This document shows, piece after piece, positions 6,147 to 11,533 of a stretch of DNA of 11,533 nt. This DNA comes from Saprospiraceae bacterium. Lineage in GTDB: Bacteria > Bacteroidota > Bacteroidia > Chitinophagales > Saprospiraceae. Where the stretch lies: positions 1-11,533 of the forward strand of contig JAGQWW010000050.1 of NCBI GenBank assembly GCA_020436955.1. Reading direction: 5' to 3'. The notes below the pieces were generated by a model. The model ran no database searches. It was not told where the DNA came from and saw only the letters and a program-made list of their open reading frames with translations. A program made the translations under genes and the position numbers. The first letter of the stretch is position 1. Each line of letters begins with the position of its first letter.

Positions 6147-6237
6147 AAATCAAAAATCAAGATTCAAAAACCTAAAATCGTAATTCCCATTCACCTACTA
6201 CTCCAGCATCCAGAAACCAGCAACTAGCAACCATCCC
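6147..6237. repeat. Degenerate heptamer array ending at the DUF4293 stop codon
   Basis: Thirteen consecutive 7-base blocks can be read in one phase. The left end has AAATCAA twice, then GATTCAA. The right end has CCAGCAT, CCAGAAA, CCAGCAA and CTAGCAA. The middle blocks are too degenerate to be convincing alone. The right-hand units are inverted relatives of the GGTTTCT array: CCAGAAACCAGC (6210-6221) is the exact reverse complement of 5948-5959. The last block includes the first base of the stop codon of the minus-strand gene. Confidence 0.65.
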
Positions 6238-6677
6238 TACCTCAATCGGTCCATACTTCTTACAATACTGTCGTCTTTTTTGATGTATCTGATCGCCAAA
6301 AACAATAAGACCATAGAAAGGATTGGCATATAAGCTCCAACACCATCCTGCGGCTCTGCATTTCCCTGGTTGACCGCATCATTTAGATATAAAAATGCCA
6401 CGACTACCATTCCTAAAAGATTGGCGATGAAAGAAATTCTTGCCAATCGCATTTGTAGGGTCCTGTTTTTAAATAGGAAAATGGCTCCAATACTTAGCAG
6501 ACCGCCCAACACAAACAAGAGCAAAAGGATGATATTATCATTTAAATTGAAAACCGCATCATTTAATAATGGAGAAGATGCCACACTATCTTGAGTAGTA
6601 GCAAATGGCAAAGCAAAAAGGCTCAAAGAACCTGCACCTGCCAACAACAAGAATAAAGATTGTATGCGTTGAATCAT
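6237..6677 (-). CDS. DUF4293 family membrane protein
   Basis: A 146-residue integral membrane protein. The N-terminal motif MIQRIQSLFLLLA and four hydrophobic segments (about 6-25, 48-69, 80-98 and 115-132) match DUF4293, a family of unknown function found in Bacteroidota. The loop after helix 1 (about 26-47) is polar, probably periplasmic, and the C-terminus is charged (KKDDSIVRSMDRLR). A perfect -7 element lies about 28 bp upstream. It is a single-gene unit diverging from the 924-residue gene, and its stop codon abuts the heptamer array. Confidence 0.85.
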   Translation of the reverse strand: MIQRIQSLFLLLAGAGSLSLFALPFATTQDSVASSPLLNDAVFNLNDNIILLLLFVLGGLLSIGAIFLFKNRTLQMRLARISFIANLLGMVVVAFLYLNDAVNQGNAEPQDGVGAYMPILSMVLLFLAIRYIKKDDSIVRSMDRLR

Positions 6678-6704
6678 TAGCTTATTTTTTTAGAAAATTG
6701 ACCG

Positions 6705-6712
6705 CAAATATA
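6705..6712 (-). promoter_or_regulatory. Candidate -7 promoter element for the DUF4293 gene
   Basis: On the minus strand this reads TATATTTG, a perfect TAnnTTTG, 27 bp before the ATG, giving a predicted leader of about 20 nt. No TTG stands at the -33 spacing. Confidence 0.5.
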
Positions 6713-6807
6713 CGGGCAATTGCTTTTTCTGTTCAGCTTTAAAGGCTTTTTTAAACTTTAATATGCATATTGTCTTTTTTTAAAGTATTTGTCTGGTTTT
6801 GCTACGT

Positions 6808-6815
6808 TAAATTTG
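6808..6815 (+). promoter_or_regulatory. Candidate -7 promoter element for the T9SS client gene
   Basis: TAAATTTG is a perfect TAnnTTTG. A TTTG at 6788-6791 precedes it with a spacing of 16 nt, shorter than the usual 20 or so. The leader to the ATG at 6896 would be about 75 nt, long for this window. The rest of the 218-bp divergent gap is AT-rich and shows no other clear site. Confidence 0.35.
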
Positions 6816-6895
6816 TTACTGGTAAAATTTTGGTACCTGATTTAGCTTTTTTTACTTGTTATGCTGTAAGGTGACGCTGCTTCAAAATAAGACCT

Positions 6896-9670
6896 ATGTT
6901 TAATTTTTACTTCCCCAGAACCATTTTCCTGGTCGTATTTGGCCTGTTTTTCCTGCTTCCAAAAGCAAATGCTACGCACAACCGGGCAGGAGATATTACA
7001 GTAGAGCAGATAGGCAGCTGTGACGAATTGCGCATTCGGGCTACCATTACAACTTATACGAAGGCAAGTAGCACTATGGCAGACCGTGACTCACTCACCA
7101 TTTGTTGGGGCGACGGCACTTGTGAGTCTGTACCCAGAGCCAATGGATTTGGCCAACTACTACCCAACGATACCAAAGTAAATTATTACATCGCAACGCA
7201 TTCATTTGCAGGACGAGGAACCTATAAGATTTCCATGTCCGACCCTAATAGAATTGAAGGAATCATCAATATCAACAACGGTTCTTCTGTTCAAATTCCC
7301 TTTTATATAGAAACGGTTTACACTTTCCTCAATTCTCAATTCCAGGGATGCAACAGTACACCGGTTTTACTACAGCCTCCGATTGATGTAGGATGTGTAG
7401 GAAAAACCTTCCGACACAATCCAAATGCTTATGACCCGGACGGTGACAGTTTATCATATCAATTAGCCGTTCCCTTGCAAATGGATGGCTTGGAAGTTCC
7501 AAATTACCTTTTTCCTTTTCAGGTCAATCCCGGAGCCAATAACCTCCTGGACCTGAATGAAATTACCGGGGACCTTATTTGGAGCTCGCCCCAGGCTGAA
7601 GGAGATTATAACATTGCCATCTTAATTATCGAACATCGAAATGGGGTTCCCATTGATACCGTCATTCGAGATATGCAAATCCGGATAGAACGATGTGATA
7701 ATTTACCACCTGAGGTACAATCTGAGTCAACCATCTGTGTCATTGCCGGAGAAACCATAGAATTTGATGCCGTTGCCACGGCACCTATCGCGGACACTGA
7801 CCAAAAAGTGCTGATGCAAGCCTTTGGTGGTCCCTTGGTGATTGATGACCCCGCAACTTTTACCGTGGCACAAGGATATCAGGACCAACCTTTGACCGGA
7901 ACTTTCCGGTGGGAGACACAATGCCACCATATATCAGATACTTATTATTCTGTCATTTTTAGGGCGCAGGATAATTTCCCCGTGGTCACTTCACGAGGTG
8001 ATACTTCGTATTTATCTACTTTGAAAACAACTAGAATAAAAATTGTAGGTCCTCCACCTGAAGATTTGCAGGCGGAAGCAGGACAGGGACAGGTAAAATT
8101 AACCTGGGAAAAGCCCTATTCCTGTGAAGATGCCAAGGACAACTATTTCTATGGTTTTTCTGTCTGGAGAAAAGAAGGCTCTAACGATTTTCCTATTGAT
8201 ACCTGTTCGCCGGGGCTAGACGGCAAAGGATATACTGAAATTAGATTCCGAACAACGGATATGGAAAATGGTAGGTATGTTTTCGTAGACGAAGATGTAG
8301 AAAGAGGACGGACCTACTGTTATAGGGTATTGGCCAGATTTGCCAAGACAACCACTTCCGGTCAACCTTACAACCTGGTAGAAAGTCTTCCTTCCAGGGA
8401 AGTGTGTGTTCAACTGAATAGAGATATACCGCTTATTACCAATGTCGATGTGATGGAGACTTCCACTACTGATGGTCGCATACAAGTAATTTGGTCCAAA
8501 CCTAAACCAGATGACCTGGACACGCTTCAAAATCCGGGACCTTATACCTATGTTGTGCAGCGCGCTACAGGGATGACCAATACAGGTTTTCAGGACCAAC
8601 CTGATGGAGTTTTTACAAGTGCCACTTTTGCCAATGCAAATGACACTATCTACATCGACTCAACCGGTCTCAATACGGCAGATAATCCTTATACCTATAA
8701 GATTGCCTTTTTTGTAAACGGAGAAGCGGAACCCTTAGGCGACACAGAAGACGCTTCTAGTGTTTACTTAAGTGTAGCTTCAACTGACAATAGAAATAAC
8801 CTCAGCTGGGACTTCATGGTGCCCTGGGTAAATGAATCCTACACTGTGTTTAGAGATGACAATGCGGATGGTTTGTTTGATTCCATAGCCCTTGTCACTG
8901 AACCGATGTATGCCGATCTGGGCTTATTGAACGGGAAGAGTTATTGTTACTTCATAAGAGCAGAAGGCTCTTACGGCATTGACGATATTTCTGAAAGTTT
9001 GATCAATCGATCTCAAATTGCTTGTGGTATTCCATTGGATACAGTGCCGCCATGTCCACCCCCATTTGTAGTAGAGAATCTTTGCGATGAGGAGCCAGAT
9101 CCAGAGTTAGCTGACATCATTGAAAACAGGCTGACCTGGAACAACCCTGAGCTGGTATGTGAAGATACCGACGATGTATTAGGTTATAATATTTACTATT
9201 CTTCCACACCGGATGGCACTTTTGATTTGATAGCTACCCTGGAAGACGAAAATGAGACGACTTTTTATCATCAAACACCATTTGGTGTAGCCGGATGTTA
9301 TAGGGTAACCGCATTCGATTCTTTGGGTAATGAAAGTAGATTTGCAGAAACAATTTGCAAGGACAATTGCCCTTTATATGAGTTGCCAAATGCTTTCACA
9401 CCAAATGGTGATGGCCAAAATGACTTTTTCACCCCATTCCCATACAGATTTGTTGAATCAGTAGAATTCCAGGTCTTCAATCGTTGGGGTGCCATGGTAT
9501 TTGAAACCAATAATCCTGACCTCAACTGGAACGGAGACAATCTTTCTGGTGAACCACTCTCAAACGGGGTTTATTATTATACCTGCAAAGTCTTTGAAAG
9601 AAGACTCGAAGGCATACTCCCCTCCCCTGCTGTACTAAGCGGGTATATAGAATTGGTGAGGGAGAAATAG
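6896..9670 (+). CDS. Secreted multidomain protein with T9SS type B (gliding motility-associated) C-terminal domain
   Basis: A 924-residue exported protein. Residues 1-27 form a Sec signal peptide (hydrophobic core TIFLVVFGLFFLL, end ANA). The mature start THNRAGDITVEQIG is followed by a beta-rich region. A cadherin/PKD-like stretch contains AYDPDGDSLSYQL (178-190). Four or so fibronectin type III-like modules then run over about 385-830; each has a Trp near its start (LTWEKP 402-407, VIWSKP 531-536, LSWDF 636-640, LTWNNP 746-751) and late Tyr-x-hydrophobic strands. The C-terminus (829-923) is a type B sorting domain: LPNAFTPNGDGQNDFF, FNRWG, NWNGDNLSG and NGVYYY. That domain directs export through the type IX secretion system and surface attachment or release. 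Cysteines are frequent. No enzymatic motif is seen, so an adhesin or matrix role is likely but not proven. The SprF/PorP-like partner that type B clients often need is not adjacent. Confidence 0.92.
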   Translation: MFNFYFPRTIFLVVFGLFFLLPKANATHNRAGDITVEQIGSCDELRIRATITTYTKASSTMADRDSLTICWGDGTCESVPRANGFGQLLPNDTKVNYYIATHSFAGRGTYKISMSDPNRIEGIININNGSSVQIPFYIETVYTFLNSQFQGCNSTPVLLQPPIDVGCVGKTFRHNPNAYDPDGDSLSYQLAVPLQMDGLEVPNYLFPFQVNPGANNLLDLNEITGDLIWSSPQAEGDYNIAILIIEHRNGVPIDTVIRDMQIRIERCDNLPPEVQSESTICVIAGETIEFDAVATAPIADTDQKVLMQAFGGPLVIDDPATFTVAQGYQDQPLTGTFRWETQCHHISDTYYSVIFRAQDNFPVVTSRGDTSYLSTLKTTRIKIVGPPPEDLQAEAGQGQVKLTWEKPYSCEDAKDNYFYGFSVWRKEGSNDFPIDTCSPGLDGKGYTEIRFRTTDMENGRYVFVDEDVERGRTYCYRVLARFAKTTTSGQPYNLVESLPSREVCVQLNRDIPLITNVDVMETSTTDGRIQVIWSKPKPDDLDTLQNPGPYTYVVQRATGMTNTGFQDQPDGVFTSATFANANDTIYIDSTGLNTADNPYTYKIAFFVNGEAEPLGDTEDASSVYLSVASTDNRNNLSWDFMVPWVNESYTVFRDDNADGLFDSIALVTEPMYADLGLLNGKSYCYFIRAEGSYGIDDISESLINRSQIACGIPLDTVPPCPPPFVVENLCDEEPDPELADIIENRLTWNNPELVCEDTDDVLGYNIYYSSTPDGTFDLIATLEDENETTFYHQTPFGVAGCYRVTAFDSLGNESRFAETICKDNCPLYELPNAFTPNGDGQNDFFTPFPYRFVESVEFQVFNRWGAMVFETNNPDLNWNGDNLSGEPLSNGVYYYTCKVFERRLEGILPSPAVLSGYIELVREK

Positions 9671-9672
9671 CA

Positions 9673-9769
9673 GAGGTATGAGGTATGAGATATGAGGTAT
9701 GAGGTATGAGGTATGAGGTAAAATTAAATCATACTTCATACCTCATATTCCATACTTCATACTTTTTTT
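9673..9769 (+). repeat. Inverted heptamer arrays forming a long hairpin with a T7 tail (probable terminator)
   Basis: Left array: seven units of GAGGTAT (9673-9721), of which the third is GAGATAT and the last GAGGTAA. Right array: five units of CATACTT type (9730-9764), inverted. The best pairing joins 9676-9708 to 9730-9762 over 33 nt, with a 21-nt loop. It has one A/C mismatch and three pairs that are G-U in the plus-strand RNA but A/C in the minus-strand RNA. Seven T residues (9763-9769) follow the right arm. The array begins two bases after the stop of the 924-residue gene, for which it probably serves as terminator. Confidence 0.85.
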
Positions 9770-9776
9770 AAAATAT

Positions 9777-9811
9777 AGCCAAAAGCCAATGGCCAATAGC
9801 TAAAAGCCTAA
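9777..9811. repeat. Short degenerate heptamer array running into the exonuclease stop codon
   Basis: Five blocks in one phase: AGCCAAA, AGCCAAT, GGCCAAT, AGCTAAA, AGCCTAA. Identity between neighbouring blocks is 4-6 of 7. The stop codon of the minus-strand exonuclease (9808-9810) lies inside the last block. The unit is unrelated in sequence to the two other heptamer families in the window. Confidence 0.7.
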
Positions 9812-10350
9812 TATTGCCATTCATCCAACAGCTTAATAAAGATTTTTGCGAGGTTGATGGCATCGTCGATTGCTCTGTGGTGGTCTCCGTCAAATTCAAA
9901 GCCTTCTGCTTCGACTGCTCGGTGAAGGCCTTTAGGGTTTCTTAGATTTCGGATGGTTTGGTATTGTCGTTTTACATTGATGTGGTTTTCTACCCAATCA
10001 TATTCCCAATCGTGGAGTTTGCAATCGCTGATGAGCATTTTTTTATCGAAACTTCCCCATGAGCAGAGTAAAAAGTCCTCATCATCCTCTTCCATCCAAT
10101 CCAGGAAGTCTTCTACTACCCTATCAAAACGTGCAGCGCGGTTTACCTGCACTTGCGTGATACCCGTCAGTTCGGTACAAAAGCTGGATAACATTGGATT
10201 TACGATTGGCCTTACAAATGCATTGAACTGGCCAAGCACTTCACCGTACCCATTTACTTTGACTGCACCGATTTCTATTATTTCCTGGATCAAAGAAGGA
10301 GGTCTACCCTTCCAACAAGTCGCCTCCAGATCATAAACGATAAAATTCAT
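9808..10350 (-). CDS. DEDDh 3'-5' exonuclease family protein (KapD/ERI-1-like)
   Basis: A 180-residue RNase T/DNA Q-fold exonuclease. ExoI is YDLEAT (Asp7, Glu9), ExoII is SWGSFDKKML (Asp102) and ExoIII is HHRAIDDA (His158, Asp163), completing the DEDDh set that binds two metal ions. The single-domain size, the DLEATCW start and the text IIEIGAVKVN resemble the KapD/ERI-1-type branch, which acts on RNA ends in known cases; the substrate here is unknown. No signal peptide or second domain is present. The gene starts 14 bp after the plsB-like stop and is probably the last gene of that transcript. Its own stop codon sits within a heptamer array. Confidence 0.9.
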   Translation of the reverse strand: MNFIVYDLEATCWKGRPPSLIQEIIEIGAVKVNGYGEVLGQFNAFVRPIVNPMLSSFCTELTGITQVQVNRAARFDRVVEDFLDWMEEDDEDFLLCSWGSFDKKMLISDCKLHDWEYDWVENHINVKRQYQTIRNLRNPKGLHRAVEAEGFEFDGDHHRAIDDAINLAKIFIKLLDEWQY

Positions 10351-10364
10351 GGGGCTAAAAATAT

Positions 10365-11533
10365 TTAATCTTCATCGGAAGAATCCATCACATCGGCTAG
10401 TTCAAGCTCAGAGGTCTTCCAATTGATAACTTCCTGTAAATCATAATTTTCCAATCTGTTGTGGTAGTAAAACAACAAATGGAACGATTCGCTCACAATA
10501 TTTCCTTTTTTATCGTAGGTAAGTGGTTTACTGGTATGGTAGATACCCATTTTTGACATTCCATTTTCCAAAAGCGCTTCATTGTCAAAATAGATTTCTT
10601 CAGAAAGCTTGATTTTACCTTCTTTTTCCATCACAAACAAAGCCTTTTTAAGTTGGTCAATAACATCCAACAAAACATCTTTAGGGAACCTGTAATCATC
10701 AGGAGGCAGGCGCAAAATACCATAGAGATCAAGTCGGTGGTTCTGTCTTTCCAGCGTTTTGAAAGCAGCAAAAGCTACCAAATGGCTGGACAATACTATG
10801 TTTTCCGCATGGAACCTTTTTACCAGTTTTTCTGCCAATAGTCTGGTATATTCTGATTCTCGTTGGCGATTCTCCTTGATACCCTCTTCACCTTTAAAAT
10901 AATCCTTCACCTCAATCACCTTTCCGTGGCTGTCATAACTCACACCATTTTCATCTACAAAATTACCAAGTACATCCATCGGTTTACCAAAGGAAACAGT
11001 GATTTCGCTAGACGCAGAAAAGAATTGCCAAAGGAACTTCAAATTCTTTCGAACACTATAAAATTCATCTTTGGTACGCATATATCTTTCCTTCCCGGTA
11101 CGACGAAGATGTTGCTCGATAAGGTATTTTGCCTCTAAAACAAAGTGATAACTTAATACCAAGGGAACTACAAACACCTTTTGGTCCTTTTTATTTTCAT
11201 AAATAGTCCTTTGTGCTTCCATTACGGTTGACAAGAGTCCCAGTTTTAACCGCTGTTCGATATTACCCTCTCTTGACCGCGTGCCTCCGGGGAAAAACAA
11301 GCTGTTTACTCCTCTTTGTATGGACAAACTACTCATCGCTTTCAGGCATTCCAGATAGACCGGGTTTTTCTTTCTGCGATCCACTCGATAAGCCCCAAGG
11401 CGATTCATAAAATATGCGGTGTAACCTGTATTGTACAAGTTTAAGCCCGCTCCATAAGAAAAGGAAGGCAACCCTGCAAAGGCATCCATAGCATATCCTA
11501 TTAAAATGGAGTCAAGGTTGGAGAAGTGCGTAG
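10365..11533 (-). CDS. plsB: Glycerol-3-phosphate/lysophospholipid acyltransferase, PlsB-like (5' partial)
   Basis: The frame stays open to the window's right edge, so the N-terminus is missing; the Met codon at 11487-11489 is internal. Acyltransferase motif I, H-x4-D, is visible at the edge as HFSNLD (11511-11528). Motif II appears as GAYRVDRRKKN, motif III as FFPGGTRSREGN, and motif IV as VPLVLSYHFVLE. The order and the long C-terminal region of about 250 residues after motif IV suit the PlsB family, which makes lysophosphatidic acid at the inner membrane, better than the short PlsC family. In motif III the usual Glu of FPEGTRSR is Gly (codon 11286-11288). The C-terminus is acidic (ELADVMDSSDED). 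The exact acyl donor and acceptor cannot be read from sequence. The exonuclease gene follows 14 bp downstream on the same strand. Confidence 0.82.
   Translation of the reverse strand, partial: THFSNLDSILIGYAMDAFAGLPSFSYGAGLNLYNTGYTAYFMNRLGAYRVDRRKKNPVYLECLKAMSSLSIQRGVNSLFFPGGTRSREGNIEQRLKLGLLSTVMEAQRTIYENKKDQKVFVVPLVLSYHFVLEAKYLIEQHLRRTGKERYMRTKDEFYSVRKNLKFLWQFFSASSEITVSFGKPMDVLGNFVDENGVSYDSHGKVIEVKDYFKGEEGIKENRQRESEYTRLLAEKLVKRFHAENIVLSSHLVAFAAFKTLERQNHRLDLYGILRLPPDDYRFPKDVLLDVIDQLKKALFVMEKEGKIKLSEEIYFDNEALLENGMSKMGIYHTSKPLTYDKKGNIVSESFHLLFYYHNRLENYDLQEVINWKTSELELADVMDSSDED

Noticed and set aside
5949..6237. Possible CRISPR array
   Set aside because: The units are 7 bp with no spacers, and no cas gene is in the window.
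3259..6755. Fifteen-base match AAAGGCTTTTTTAAA at 3259-3273 and 6741-6755
   Set aside because: The match is A/T-rich and low in complexity, and flanking bases differ. It is plausible by chance in AT-rich spacers.

Overview
The window looks like ordinary chromosome from a member of the Bacteroidota, most likely a Saprospiria/Lewinella-type lineage (the lineage is an inference). The evidence is a 924-residue protein with the type B C-terminal sorting domain of the type IX secretion system, a DUF4293 protein, an exbB-exbD-exbD cluster, bacterial PcrB/GGGP synthase, several TAnnTTTG-type -7 promoter elements, and weak or absent Shine-Dalgarno sequences before most starts. No mobile element, CRISPR array, defence cassette or biosynthetic cluster is visible.

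Layout. 1-1059 is the 3' end of a DUF3857/transglutaminase-like protein, followed by pcrB (1094-1867), which has its own candidate promoter. pcrB converges on mscL (1930-2340, minus) with a hairpin terminator between them. tatD (2474-3238) diverges from mscL. A 348-bp gap then holds tRNA-Ser(GGA) at 3417-3504. Next comes a tight four-gene operon (3587-5886): exbB, an unrecognised four-helix membrane protein, exbD1 and exbD2, closed by a strong intrinsic terminator at 5907-5945. The 350-bp stretch 5887-6236 has no gene and is packed with repeats. DUF4293 (6237-6677, minus) diverges from the 924-residue surface or secreted protein (6896-9670). A second repeat-filled convergent gap (9671-9807) leads to a DEDDh exonuclease (9808-10350, minus). 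That gene lies 14 bp downstream of a plsB-like acyltransferase that runs off the right edge, so the two are probably co-transcribed.

How the genes fit together. Most form a cell-envelope and housekeeping set: ether-lipid and phospholipid first steps (PcrB, PlsB), an osmotic safety valve (MscL), a proton-driven energiser for outer-membrane uptake (ExbB/ExbD), and a T9SS client. TatD and the DEDDh protein are nucleases.

The most unusual content is not a gene. Two of the three convergent intergenic gaps are filled with 7-bp-period repeats of several unrelated unit sequences. In each gap there are inverted arms, and the arrays run up to or into the stop codon of the minus-strand gene. In the second gap the two 33-nt arms carry the same variant heptad in the same register, pair better in the plus-strand RNA than in the minus-strand RNA, and are followed by seven T residues. 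That array therefore looks like a working terminator built from heptamer repeats.
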